From NCBI GenBank assembly GCA_031401035.1, contig JANNRA010000009.1, positions 11,101-75,100 of the forward strand: a stretch of 64,000 nt of DNA, written 5' to 3'. The number at the start of each line of letters is the position of its first letter. The stretch's first letter is position 1. This document shows, piece by piece, positions 25,960 to 35,085 of this stretch. Position numbers and translations under genes: made by a program. Below the pieces are notes generated by a model. It was not told where the DNA came from. It made no database searches and saw only the letters and a list, made by a program, of their open reading frames with translations. This DNA is from JANNRA01 sp031401035. GTDB lineage: Bacteria > Desulfobacterota > Binatia > HRBIN30 > CADEER01.

Positions 25960-27743
25960 ACCTCCAACCCCACCGCCCGCATCAGCGCCAGCGCGTTGCT
26001 GTGCTGCACGACGCCGTCGCGCATGCGGTAGTCGAAGCGCATGACGCCGTCCTCGAGGTGGTCGGCGAAGTGGACGTTGGCGGCACGCGGCGCCAATGCC
26101 TCGGCGATGCCGGCCAGGGTCAGGTCGTGCGTCGTGATGCAGCCGATGGCACCGCGCCCGAGCAGGCCGCGCACCACCGCTTCGGCGCCGATGCGGCGAT
26201 CATGGGAGTTGGTGCCGTGCAGGATCTCGTCGAGCAGGAAGCACAACGGCGGCGCCGACCCGGCGAGGTCGACGAGCTGCCGCAGTCGCTGGATCTCGGC
26301 ATAGAAGCGCGAGGTGCCGGTCTGCAGCGAGTCGGCGACGCGCATCGAGGTGCCGACCGCCAGCGGGCTGAGCGTCAGGCGCGTCGCGCGCACCGGCGCG
26401 CCGGCCTGGGCGAGCACGGCGTTGACGCCGATGGTGCGCAGCAGCGTGCTCTTACCCGACATGTTCGAGCCGCTCACCACCAGCAGCGCCCGCTCGGGTC
26501 CGAGTGCGACGTCGTTGCGCTCGCAGCGGCTGGCCGGCAGCAGCGGGTGTCCGAGGCCGACGGCGCTGAAGCGCGCCGGCCCGTCGACCAGCTCCGGGAA
26601 CGCATCGTCAGCGCGCTCGTAGGCGTAGCCGGCGAGCGCGCACAGCGCCTCGTACTCGCCGAGGGCGTCGAGCCAGCGCGCCACGGCGGCGCCCGAGACG
26701 GCGCGCCAGTGCTCGATCGCCAGCGCCACCTGAGTCTGCCAGAGCAGCAGCGGCGCCAGCGGCGCGAAGAACTGGTTGCGGCGCGCATCGAGCAGGGTCA
26801 CCAGGCGGTCGAGCTGGGCGATGCGCGCCGACGGCGCGACCCCGGCGGTGTCGAGCGCGGCGCGCAGCGCCGCCAGGGAAGGCGCCCCGGCGGGTTCACG
26901 CTCGATGCGCGCCAGCAGCGCCGCCAACAGGCCGAGCTCGCGGCCCGGTCGTTCGACGTCGCGCACGACGGCGCGCACCGCGCCGCGCAGCGCCAGCGCC
27001 AACAGCGTCTGCGCGACCAGCGCGACCGCCACCGGCCACGCCGCCCACCAGCCGAGCAGCCAACCGCCGCCGGCGCCGACGCTGGCGGCGACCAGCAGGG
27101 CGGCGGCGCCACGCCGACCGGCGCCGCCGAGCCGCGCCGGCGCCGCGCCCCAGGCGGTGAGGGCGACGGGATCGAGGCGATCGCCGACCGCGTCGCCGAG
27201 CGCCGCCAACTCCTCGCGCAGATCGAGGCGCGGCCGCAGCGCCGCCACCGCCACCTGGCGCGCGCACGCCACCTCGACCGGCGCCGGCGCCAGCAGCCAC
27301 GCCGCCAGGCGCGCCTCGCCGGCAGCGGTGCGCGCCGTGCAGAGCAATTCGAACAGCGAGCCGGCGCCGAAGAGGTCGAGGTCGCCGGCGTAGGGATGGG
27401 CGAGGTCGAGAAAACGCAGGCCGGCGCGGCCGCCGCCCGCCCAGCGGTCCGCGAGGCGCGCGACGCCGCCGGCGTAATAGGCGACGGCGCGGTCGGCGGC
27501 GCGTCGCGCCGGCATGACGCGCGCATGCCAGGCGACCAGCGCCGCGAAGGCCAGTGCCGGCGGCGCCAGCATCCACGCCGGCAGCACCTGCCAGCCGTAG
27601 ACCGCCAGCGCGCCGGCGAGCAGGACGACGACGGCGAGCAGGCGCCAGGTGCCGATGCGGCGCTCGGCCGCCGCCAGGCGCGCGGCGCGCGCGCGGCGGT
27701 CGGCGAGGCGCCGCGCGTACTCCGCCGCCGCGTCACGTTCCAT
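25956..27743 (-). CDS. Membrane-bound MutS-like ATPase
   Basis: A 595-residue MutS-related protein. Unlike classical MutS it begins with a membrane region: two segments lie in residues 29-65 and another pair in about 216-255. Parts of the MutS lever and clamp follow, then the ABC-type ATPase domain with VSGSNMSGKSTLL (Walker A, about 422-434), LCFLLDEILHGTN (Walker B, about 499-511) and an ITTHDLTLAGI H-loop. Mismatch-recognition domain I is missing. This matches a membrane MutS branch known mainly from Bacteroidetes, whose role is not established. It overlaps the ceramidase start by 4 bases. I chose the ATG at 27743 because the longer frame upstream is Arg-rich shadow sequence. Confidence 0.85.
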   Translation of the reverse strand: MERDAAAEYARRLADRRARAARLAAAERRIGTWRLLAVVVLLAGALAVYGWQVLPAWMLAPPALAFAALVAWHARVMPARRAADRAVAYYAGGVARLADRWAGGGRAGLRFLDLAHPYAGDLDLFGAGSLFELLCTARTAAGEARLAAWLLAPAPVEVACARQVAVAALRPRLDLREELAALGDAVGDRLDPVALTAWGAAPARLGGAGRRGAAALLVAASVGAGGGWLLGWWAAWPVAVALVAQTLLALALRGAVRAVVRDVERPGRELGLLAALLARIEREPAGAPSLAALRAALDTAGVAPSARIAQLDRLVTLLDARRNQFFAPLAPLLLWQTQVALAIEHWRAVSGAAVARWLDALGEYEALCALAGYAYERADDAFPELVDGPARFSAVGLGHPLLPASRCERNDVALGPERALLVVSGSNMSGKSTLLRTIGVNAVLAQAGAPVRATRLTLSPLAVGTSMRVADSLQTGTSRFYAEIQRLRQLVDLAGSAPPLCFLLDEILHGTNSHDRRIGAEAVVRGLLGRGAIGCITTHDLTLAGIAEALAPRAANVHFADHLEDGVMRFDYRMRDGVVQHSNALALMRAVGLEV

Positions 27744-27772
27744 CCGCGTTCTGCTATCAAGGCGCGCCAGCC

Positions 27773-29161
27773 ATGAACACCGCGCCTCGCTCCACCCGCT
27801 GGTGGTACGCCGCCGCCCTATTGCTGGCCCTTGTCCTGCGCGTCGCCTGGCTGGACGACAAGCCGTTCTGGCGCGACGAGGTCTGGGTGGCGCTGCTGGT
27901 GGAAGCGCCGTTCGGCCGCGCGATCGACCCGCAGGCGCCGCGCCCCGTGCCGGTCGGATTCGTCGCCCTCGCCAAGACCACCGCCCTGCTGCCGCTGCCG
28001 CCGGAGGTCGCCTACCGTCTGGTGCCGCTGCTCGCCGGCCTGGCTCTGGTGCCGCTGCTCGGTCGCCTCGCCGCCGCGCTCGGCGCGGCGCCGCCGGTGC
28101 CGCTGCTGGTTGTCTGGCTGGCCGCGGCGCTGCCGGCGCTCGTGTACTACTCGCGCGAGCTGAAGTCCTACGACCTCGACGCCCTGCTCGCGACGCTGGC
28201 GCCGCTGCTGGCACTGCGCCTCTTCGGCCGCGCCGCCACCGGCCGCCGCGGCCTGACACCGACGGCGGCGGGCGTCACCCTTGTTGTGCTGCTGGCATTG
28301 GCCCCGTGGGTCAGCTTCGGCTCCGCCTTCGCGGTCACGGCGCTGCTGCTGTGGGGCTGGGTCGTCTGGGTCGCGGCCGCCGCGGCGCGCGCGCGGGTCT
28401 GGTGGACGGCGGCGAGCGTCGCCTACGCCGTCTCGTTCCTCACCGCGCTGCAGGTCGGGCTGGCGCGCCAGGCGGCGAGCCCGGGCCTGCAGCAGGTGTG
28501 GACCGACTGGCACCTCGACGATGGATCCGTGGGCAGCGTCGCGGTGGCCGTCACGCGCTTCATGACGCTCACCAACGGCTACGTCTTCCTCGACGTCTGG
28601 CCGCTGGCCGTGCCGCTGGCGCTGTTCGGCGCCTGGCGCTGGGCGCGTCCGCAGCGCTCGATGCTGCTGTGGCTGTATGTCGGCACCGGGGCGCTGACCG
28701 TTGCCACGACGCTCAGCGGCCGCTACCTGCTCGCCGACGGCCGCCTGCTGCTGGCGGCGCTGCCGCCGCTCCTCCTCGCGGCCGCGAACGGGCTCGGCGT
28801 CGCCGCCACCTGGGCGGCCCCGCGCCACGCCCGCGCCGTCGCCCTCGCCATCGCGCTGCCGCTGGCGGGGTGGTGGAGCGCGCAGGCGCTTCTCGCCCGC
28901 CGCCTGGCTGGCGACGCTGCGCGGGCGCGGCTGGATGCTGGTGACCACCGATCAGGAGGACGTCTACACGACGTTGCTGGCGGCGCGCGGGCTCACACCG
29001 CAGCCGCGCGCCAGCGGCCGCGGCGCCGTGCTGTGGGCGGTGCAGCCGCTTCCACCAGCGAGCAGCGCGGCGCCGCTCGTTGCCCCACCGTGACACGGGC
29101 GGGCCGGACCGATAGAGCCCTGGGGATGCCACTGGATCTGTCCACGGTCGCTCCCTCGTGA
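27773..29161 (+). CDS. GT-C family membrane glycosyltransferase, apparently frameshifted near the end
   Basis: A multi-pass protein of the ArnT/PMT-like GT-C fold. The first luminal loop contains LDDKPFWRDEVW with the DE motif for the polyprenyl-sugar donor. About nine hydrophobic segments follow. After about residue 375 this frame turns into Arg/Gly-rich noise. The third frame instead continues with WLATLRGRGWMLVTTDQEDV and ends at a stop at 29091-29093, giving a protein of about 440 residues. The shift lies around 28880-28925 and equals one extra base. It could be a sequencing error or a true lesion. The ORF as read ends 4 bases into the radical SAM gene. Function is probably sugar transfer to a lipid or protein. 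Confidence 0.6.
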   Translation: MNTAPRSTRWWYAAALLLALVLRVAWLDDKPFWRDEVWVALLVEAPFGRAIDPQAPRPVPVGFVALAKTTALLPLPPEVAYRLVPLLAGLALVPLLGRLAAALGAAPPVPLLVVWLAAALPALVYYSRELKSYDLDALLATLAPLLALRLFGRAATGRRGLTPTAAGVTLVVLLALAPWVSFGSAFAVTALLLWGWVVWVAAAAARARVWWTAASVAYAVSFLTALQVGLARQAASPGLQQVWTDWHLDDGSVGSVAVAVTRFMTLTNGYVFLDVWPLAVPLALFGAWRWARPQRSMLLWLYVGTGALTVATTLSGRYLLADGRLLLAALPPLLLAAANGLGVAATWAAPRHARAVALAIALPLAGWWSAQALLARRLAGDAARARLDAGDHRSGGRLHDVAGGARAHTAAARQRPRRRAVGGAAASTSEQRGAARCPTVTRAGRTDRALGMPLDLSTVAPS

Positions 29162-30165
29162 TCCGCGCCCGCCACCTGCGTCTGGCGGCGCGTTTCGCCA
29201 CGCACCGCTTGCGCGCCCTGCATCCCTTCGAAGTGCAGGCGGCGCTGCTCAACGCCTGCAACCTACGCTGCGTCTACTGCCGCTGCCCGGACGAGCAGAC
29301 GCGCGTCCTCACCACCGCGCAGTGGCTCGAGATCATCCGCGGCCTGGCGGCGCTCGGCACGATGCGCATCAAGTTCCAGGGCGGCGAGCCGACGCTGCGG
29401 CGCGACTTCCGCGCCCTCTGCGCCGCCGCGCGGGCCGCCGGCATCGTCACCGCGGTGGTGACCAACGGACTCGCCATCGCCGCCGATCCGACGCTGCTCG
29501 ACGAGCTCGACGAGGTCGTCTTCAGCCTCGATTCGGCCGACGCGGCGCGCAACGACGCGCAGCGCGGCGCCGGCGTGCATGCGCAGGTGACGCGCGCCCT
29601 CGACGCCGCGCGCGCCCGCCGCCTGCCCACGTTCATCAACATGGTCGTCACCCGCGACACGCTCGGCGACATCGATGCGATGCTCGATTTCTGCGCCGCG
29701 CGCGGCGTCGGCCTGCACGCCCAGCCGGTGGTCTTCGGCCGCCGCTACTATGACGACGCGGCGCGGCCGCTGGCGCCGACGCGTGACCAGATCGTCGCCA
29801 TGCACCGCCAGCTCGCCGCCTGGAAGCGCGCCGGGCGGCCGATCATGTTCTCCGCCGCCAGCTACGAGCAGGTCACCACCTGGCCCGATCACGACCAGCT
29901 CACCACTCCGAGCGCCGCGCCCTCGGCCTGCATGGCCGGCCGCTTCTACGTCCATCTCGAACCGAACGGCGACGTGCAGCCGTGCACGATGTACGAGGAT
30001 GCCGCCTTCACGCCCCGCAACGCGGTGCGCGACGGGCTCGAGGAGGCGCTGCGCCACGTGCGCACGCACCACTGCGGCGACTGCTTCGCCGTCTACCTGA
30101 ACGAGCGCAAGGCGCTGTTCGGCCTGCGGCCGCGGACGCTGCTCGAAGTCCTGCGGCGCGGCTGA
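29158..30165 (+). CDS. Radical SAM protein with SPASM-like tail
   Basis: A 335-residue radical SAM enzyme. The cluster motif CNLRCVYC (C-X3-C-X2-C) at about residues 37-44 binds the SAM-cleaving 4Fe-4S cluster, followed by the GGEPTLR glycine motif near residue 79. The C-terminal part has CMAGRFYVHLEPNGDVQPC and CGDC, cysteines typical of a reduced SPASM domain that carries an auxiliary cluster. Such proteins modify peptides or serve as tailoring enzymes; no obvious substrate peptide lies adjacent. The start is GTG, overlapping the extended upstream reading frame. Substrate unknown. Confidence 0.82.
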   Translation: MIRARHLRLAARFATHRLRALHPFEVQAALLNACNLRCVYCRCPDEQTRVLTTAQWLEIIRGLAALGTMRIKFQGGEPTLRRDFRALCAAARAAGIVTAVVTNGLAIAADPTLLDELDEVVFSLDSADAARNDAQRGAGVHAQVTRALDAARARRLPTFINMVVTRDTLGDIDAMLDFCAARGVGLHAQPVVFGRRYYDDAARPLAPTRDQIVAMHRQLAAWKRAGRPIMFSAASYEQVTTWPDHDQLTTPSAAPSACMAGRFYVHLEPNGDVQPCTMYEDAAFTPRNAVRDGLEEALRHVRTHHCGDCFAVYLNERKALFGLRPRTLLEVLRRG

Positions 30166-30198
30166 TAGTCGGCGGCGCGTCCGCCCGGCAGGGATCGT

Positions 30199-32922
30199 TC
30201 AGCAGCCGTCGAGCGCGGCGCTGACGGCGCGGATGAGTTCGCTGACGGTGACCGCGGCGTCGCCGTCGCGGTCGAGGGCCCGGCAGTCCGCCAGCGGCGC
30301 GGCGCCGAGGGCGATGCTGACGCCGCGCACCAGTTCGTTGATCGCAACGACGCCGTCGCCGTCGCAATCGCCGCCACAGGGTGGCGGCAGCGCAGTCGTT
30401 GTCGCAGTCGTTGTCGCGGTCGGCGTCGGCGTCGGCGACGGCGTGTCGGTGACCGAGGCGCTCGGGGTGGCACTGACGGTGGCGCTCGGCGTCGGCGTCG
30501 CACTGGCGGTGCCGGTGGCGCTGGGGCTCGGCGTCGCACTGGCGGTCGGCGTCGGCGTGCATGGCGGCCCGCTGCACCCGGTGGCCGGCGCGCACGGCTG
30601 GCAGGCGTCGCAGCGCGGCGGCGGGCCGCCGACGCAGGCGCCGGAGACGCAGCGGTCGGCGGTCGTGCAGGCGCTGCCGTCGTCGCACGCAGCACTGTTG
30701 GTGGGATGGAGGCAGGCGCTGCCACCACCGCAGACGTCGTCGGTGCAGGGGTCGCCGTCGCTGGCGCAGGGCATGCCCGCCGGGACGACGGCGTCGGCCG
30801 GGCAGATGCCGCTGGCGCCGCTGCAGCTCTCGAGTGGATCGCAGGGGCCGCTGCTGACACGGCAGGTGGTGGCGGCGGCGAGGGCGCTGCAGTCGAGCCC
30901 GCAGCAGGAGCCGGCGGCGCCGTTCAGCGCCCCGCGGTCGCACCGCTCGCCGGCATCGACGACGCCGTCGCCGCAGCGCACCCGCGTGAGCCGCATCGCC
31001 CACGCGCCGCCGCCGCTGGTGCCGGCGTACAGCTGGCGCGGGTCGTCGGGGTCGATCGCCAGGCTGGTGACGGCGCGCACGGCCAGGCCGGCGTTGATAC
31101 CGACCCAGCTGGCGCCGGCATCGGCGCTGCGCAGGACGCCGAGCGAGCCGCCGGCATAGACGACACGCGGATCGAGCGGATCGAGCACCAGCGCGGTGAT
31201 CGCCGCGCCGCCCAGTTGGCCGCCCAGCGCGCCGAGGGCGGTCCACTGCGCGCCGCCGTCGCGGCTGGCGAAGATGCCGGCGCCGCCGCTGCCGGCGTAC
31301 ACCACGGCGCTGTCGGCGGGGTCGACGGCCAGCGCCAGGATCAGGGCGCCGGCGGGCAGGCCGCTGCTCGCCGCGGTCCAACTGGCACCCCCGTCGACGC
31401 TCTTGCGGACGCCGCCGAGGAAGCCCGCGTACAGCGTCGCCGGGGCACTCGCATCGACGGCCAGGGCGTCGATGCGCGGCACGCTGCCGTTGACCACCAG
31501 CCCGTTGTTGCGCGCGGTCCAGACGGCGCCGCCGCTGACGCTCTGGAAGACGCCGCCGCTGGTGGCGGCGTAGAGGACCGCCGGCTGACTGGAGTCGAGG
31601 CGCAGTGCCCGCACGCCGACGTTGAGCGGCTGCGTCGCTGTCGACGCCCAGCTGGCGGCCCCATCGAGGCTGCGGAAGACGCCGGCGCCGCCGCTGCCGG
31701 CGTAGAGGGTCGCCGGGTTGAGCGGATCGACGGCGAGGGCGCCGATGTCCTCAGCTGTCAGACCGGCGCTGGCGGCCCGCCAGTTGGCGGCACCGTCGTC
31801 GCTCTTCGCGACGCCGCCGAGGAAGGTCCCGGCATAGATCGTCGCCGGCTGCGCCGGGTCGATCGCCAGGGCGCGCACCAGGGTGTTGGCGAAGCCGACG
31901 TTGGCGGCGCTCCAGGCGGCGCCGGCTGTGGTCGTGCGATAGACGCCGGCGCCGCCTGCCGGTCCGGCGAGCAGCGTCGCCGGGGCGCTCGGCGCCAGCC
32001 CCAACGCCTCGACCGCGGCGCCGGCGGGCAGGCCGGCGCGCGCCGGCATCCACGCCGCGCCGCCGCTGGTCGAGCGGAAGACACCGGCGGCGGTGGCGGC
32101 GTAGAGCGTCGGCGCCGCGAGTGGGTCGACGGCGAGGGCGAAGACGCTCGCCGATTCCAGGCCGCTGCTCGCCGGCACCCAGGTGGCGGCGCCGTCGTCG
32201 CTGCGGAAGACGCCGCCGAAGGTGGCGGCGTAGACGACGCGCGGGTCGGCCGGCGCGACGGCGACGCCGGTGACGAAGGTGTCGCTGAGGCCGCTGCTGG
32301 CGCGCGTCCAGACCGCCCCACCGCTGCTGCTCTTGAAGACGCCGTCGACCGTGCCGGCGTACAGCGTCTGGCGCTGCCGCGGGTCGAGCGCCAGGGCGGT
32401 GACGAAGCTGGTCGACAGGCCGCTGGCGGTGCTGCTCCAGGTGGCGCCGCCGTCGCTGCTTCTGAAGACGCCGTCGCCGCGCGTCGCGGCGTACAGCGTC
32501 TGGCGCTCGACCGGATCGACGACAATGGCTGCCACCGTGGCGAGCGCCAGGGCGCCGCCCGGTGTGCCGCTGGCGGCGCGCCAGGTCTCGCCGCCGTCGG
32601 TGGTCTTGAAGACGCCGCCGCCGTCGCTGCCGGCGTAGGCGACGAAGTCGTTCTGTGGGTCCACCGCCACCGTAACCGCGCCGGCCGCCGGCAGGCCGCC
32701 GCCAGAGCCGCGCCAGCGCAGGCCGATGTCGGCGCTGCGCAGGACGCCGCCGCTGGTCGCCGCGTAGACCACCGGCGCCGGCCCGCTGGAAATGGCGAAG
32801 GCGAGCGCCTGGCCACCCTCCGGGCCGCTGGCGGTCCAGACGTTCTCGCCGGCCCGCGCCGGCCCCGCCGGCGCTGCCGTCATGATCAGGGCGACGAGCC
32901 CAAGCCGCGCTGCGCTCCGCAT
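30199..32922 (-). CDS. Secreted BNR-type beta-propeller protein with dockerin-like C-terminus
   Basis: A 907-residue exported protein; ATG at 32922, signal peptide about residues 1-23. Residues 30-640 hold thirteen full repeats plus one partial repeat of about 40-45 residues. Each has a core like VYAATFGGVFRSDDGAATW, the sialidase Asp-box/Ycf48 type of beta-propeller blade. Then come Cys-rich modules (CGDGVVDAGERCD), a Thr/Ser-Pro linker, and a pair of EF-hand loops (DCDGDGVVAINEL and DRDGDAAVTVSEL) separated by a Cys-flanked helix, closely like a dockerin. It may bind a surface ligand and attach to a cohesin partner. No enzyme residues are visible. Confidence 0.85.
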   Translation of the reverse strand: MRSAARLGLVALIMTAAPAGPARAGENVWTASGPEGGQALAFAISSGPAPVVYAATSGGVLRSADIGLRWRGSGGGLPAAGAVTVAVDPQNDFVAYAGSDGGGVFKTTDGGETWRAASGTPGGALALATVAAIVVDPVERQTLYAATRGDGVFRSSDGGATWSSTASGLSTSFVTALALDPRQRQTLYAGTVDGVFKSSSGGAVWTRASSGLSDTFVTGVAVAPADPRVVYAATFGGVFRSDDGAATWVPASSGLESASVFALAVDPLAAPTLYAATAAGVFRSTSGGAAWMPARAGLPAGAAVEALGLAPSAPATLLAGPAGGAGVYRTTTAGAAWSAANVGFANTLVRALAIDPAQPATIYAGTFLGGVAKSDDGAANWRAASAGLTAEDIGALAVDPLNPATLYAGSGGAGVFRSLDGAASWASTATQPLNVGVRALRLDSSQPAVLYAATSGGVFQSVSGGAVWTARNNGLVVNGSVPRIDALAVDASAPATLYAGFLGGVRKSVDGGASWTAASSGLPAGALILALAVDPADSAVVYAGSGGAGIFASRDGGAQWTALGALGGQLGGAAITALVLDPLDPRVVYAGGSLGVLRSADAGASWVGINAGLAVRAVTSLAIDPDDPRQLYAGTSGGGAWAMRLTRVRCGDGVVDAGERCDRGALNGAAGSCCGLDCSALAAATTCRVSSGPCDPLESCSGASGICPADAVVPAGMPCASDGDPCTDDVCGGGSACLHPTNSAACDDGSACTTADRCVSGACVGGPPPRCDACQPCAPATGCSGPPCTPTPTASATPSPSATGTASATPTPSATVSATPSASVTDTPSPTPTPTATTTATTTALPPPCGGDCDGDGVVAINELVRGVSIALGAAPLADCRALDRDGDAAVTVSELIRAVSAALDGC

Positions 32923-33035
32923 CTTCCCAGTACTAAGGGCCAAGACAATCGGTTGAGTCCACCCGACGGCGACGACAATTGGCGAGGCCCGCCCGCGGCT
33001 GCGATCGACCCGCCGCTGCGCTATGCTGGCGGCGC

Positions 33036-33455
33036 ATGTCCGAACCGGCGGTGCTGTTCTACGACGGCGTCTGCGGCCTGTGCGACCGCACGGTGCGCTT
33101 CGTCCTGCGCCACGACCGGCGGCGCCGCTTCCGCTTCGCGCCGCTGCAGAGCCCCTACGCACGCCAGGCCCTGGCGCGGCACGGCCGCGACGCGCGCCAG
33201 CTCGACACGGTCGCCCTGCTGCTCGGCGAGCATTTGCTGGAGAAGTCAGACGCCGTCTGCGCCATCTTGCGCGAACTCGGCGGCGGCTGGCGGCTGCTGG
33301 CGCTGCTGCACCTGCTGCCGCGCGGACTGCGCGACGCCGCCTACGATTTCGTCGCGCGCCATCGCTACCGCTGGTTCGGACAGTATGCGGCGTGCCCGCT
33401 GCCGAGCCCCGAATTGCGCGAACGCCTGGCGGAGGGCGCCGCGAGCGGCGCTTGA
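33036..33455 (+). CDS. DCC-family thiol-disulfide oxidoreductase
   Basis: A 139-residue DUF393/DCC protein. The family motif FYDGVCGLC lies at residues 8-16, giving the C-X2-C redox pair Cys13 and Cys16. PLQSPYARQAL and a late YDFVARHRYRWFG match the family closely. It is probably a cytoplasmic thioredoxin-like enzyme with unknown target. I used the ATG at 33036. It diverges from the beta-propeller gene with a 113-bp shared upstream region. Confidence 0.88.
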   Translation: MSEPAVLFYDGVCGLCDRTVRFVLRHDRRRRFRFAPLQSPYARQALARHGRDARQLDTVALLLGEHLLEKSDAVCAILRELGGGWRLLALLHLLPRGLRDAAYDFVARHRYRWFGQYAACPLPSPELRERLAEGAASGA

Positions 33456-33487
33456 CCGCCCGCGGCCTTTCTGGTCAGCCCCAGCCG

Positions 33488-33610
33488 ATGAAGCGCCATC
33501 ATACGTTGATGATCATCGGACTCGCCCTCTTCCTCGCCGGCTGGCTCGCCTGGTCGGTCCTGCTGACCGAGGACGAGATGGCGCCACCGGTCGTCATCGA
33601 AGGCAACTGA
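33488..33610 (+). CDS. Small single-pass membrane protein (hypothetical)
   Basis: A 40-residue open frame: MKRHH, then a hydrophobic stretch of about 20 residues (TLMIIGLALFLAGWLAW), then an acidic tail LTEDEM. The ATG is 32 bp after the DCC gene. It looks like a genuine short membrane protein, but I see no strong ribosome-binding site and cannot name a family. The following 33611-33747 shows no gene. Confidence 0.45.
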   Translation: MKRHHTLMIIGLALFLAGWLAWSVLLTEDEMAPPVVIEGN

Positions 33611-33747
33611 ACGCGCTGCCCAGGTAGGCGGCAGCGTTGCCCGCGCCCTGGCCACCGCCCGCTCGTTGGTGGCCCGGCACGCGACGCGAAGTAAGCGCAC
33701 CGGCTGGCACTGGCATTGCTCTCTGATACTGGTTCGATCGATTGGCG

Positions 33748-34953
33748 ATGCTGGGTCTAGTTCTCACCGCAGGAGGCGCGCGTGGCGCCTACCAGGCCGG
33801 GGTGCTCAAACGCCTCGGCGAGGCGCGCGCGCTGCGCAACCGACCGTCGCCGTTCGCCGTCATCGCCGGCGCCTCGGCGGGCGCGATCAACGGCACGATG
33901 GTGGCAGCGACCAGCGCCGACTTCACCGCCGGGACGCGCCAGCTGGCGAAGCTGTGGGCCGATCTGACGCCCGAGCAGGTCTTTCGCAGCGACCTGATGT
34001 CGCTCGGCCTCGGCGGCGCCAACCTGGTGCGCGACCTCTCGCTCGGTGGGCTGATCGGCGGCGGGCACGTCCGCTCCCTGCTCGACGCCAGCCCGCTGCG
34101 CACCCTGCTCGCCCACCACTTGCCGATGACCGGCATCGGCGAGGCCATCCGCGCCGGGCACCTCTACGCCATCGGCCTGTCGGCGACGAGCTACCATTCG
34201 GGCAAGTCCTTCACCTTCATCCAGGGCCGCAAGGGCCACCCAATGTGGCTGAAGAGCCGCCGCGTCGCGCTGGCGGTCGAGCTGGCGCACGAGCACGTCT
34301 GTGCCTCGGCGGCGATCCCGATCGTCTTCGCGCCGGTGCGCGTCAATTCTCAGGAAATCGGCGAGTGCTGGTTCGGCGACGGCGGCATGCGGCTGGTGAC
34401 GCCGTTCAGCCCCGCCATCCGTCTCGGCGCGCGGCGCATCTTTGCCATCGGCATCCGCTGTCAGAGCTCGGCCGACGCGCTCTCGCGCGCCGAGCTGCGC
34501 GGGGAGGAAGAAGGACTGGCCGGCCGCGAGTCGATCGTCGAGCCGCCCTTGGCGCAGATCTGCGGCGTCTTCCTCAACGCCATCTTCCTCGACCACCTGG
34601 ACACCGACCTCGATCACCTCGTGCGCATGAACGAGCTCATCGCCGCCGGCGACCATGGTCACGGCAACGGCCGCAAGCGCCGCGCCGCCGCCAGCGAGCC
34701 GATGCGCCGCATCGAGCCGTTCGTCCTCAATCCGTCGGCCGACCTGGCCATCGTCGCCGCGGCGTTCGCGCACAAGATGCCGCGCGCCGTGCGCTACGTC
34801 ATGGACGGCCTCGGCACGCCGAACGCGCAGAGTGCCGACCTGATGAGCTACCTGCTCTTCGATTCGTCCTACACGCGGGCCCTGATCGACATCGGCTACC
34901 AGGACGCCAGCGCACGCCTGGACGAGATCGAAGCCTTTCTGCTCGCCACCTAG
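33748..34953 (+). CDS. Patatin-like phospholipase
   Basis: A 401-residue patatin. The oxyanion motif GGARGAYQAG lies at residues 9-18, the nucleophile GASAG at 41-45 (Ser43), and the catalytic Asp in FGDGGM near residue 211. Together these form the Ser-Asp dyad of lipid acyl hydrolases. There is no signal peptide, so it likely acts on the inner membrane. I chose the ATG at 33748; a TTG two codons upstream is possible. Length matches bacterial patatins with a short C-terminal extension. The next 77 bases hold an inverted repeat. Confidence 0.92.
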   Translation: MLGLVLTAGGARGAYQAGVLKRLGEARALRNRPSPFAVIAGASAGAINGTMVAATSADFTAGTRQLAKLWADLTPEQVFRSDLMSLGLGGANLVRDLSLGGLIGGGHVRSLLDASPLRTLLAHHLPMTGIGEAIRAGHLYAIGLSATSYHSGKSFTFIQGRKGHPMWLKSRRVALAVELAHEHVCASAAIPIVFAPVRVNSQEIGECWFGDGGMRLVTPFSPAIRLGARRIFAIGIRCQSSADALSRAELRGEEEGLAGRESIVEPPLAQICGVFLNAIFLDHLDTDLDHLVRMNELIAAGDHGHGNGRKRRAAASEPMRRIEPFVLNPSADLAIVAAAFAHKMPRAVRYVMDGLGTPNAQSADLMSYLLFDSSYTRALIDIGYQDASARLDEIEAFLLAT

Positions 34954-34958
34954 AAGCC

Positions 34959-35030
34959 TTCACCACGGAGGCACGGAGTCTCGCCGGGGCGGTGCGGCTC
35001 GCCGTCCGATCTCCGTGTCTCCGTGGTGAA
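34959..35030. repeat. Inverted repeat element, copy 1
   Basis: The arms TTCACCACGGAGGCACGGAG and CTCCGTGTCTCCGTGGTGAA (20 bp, one mismatch) flank a 32-bp centre. A related element occurs at 47026-47105. It lies 5 bases after the patatin stop and could end its transcript. Confidence 0.85.
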
Positions 35031-35085
35031 ATCTGTTGCTTCGCAAGCTTGCTCGATTCAATCGCTCTCCGTTATTGGCCTCGGC

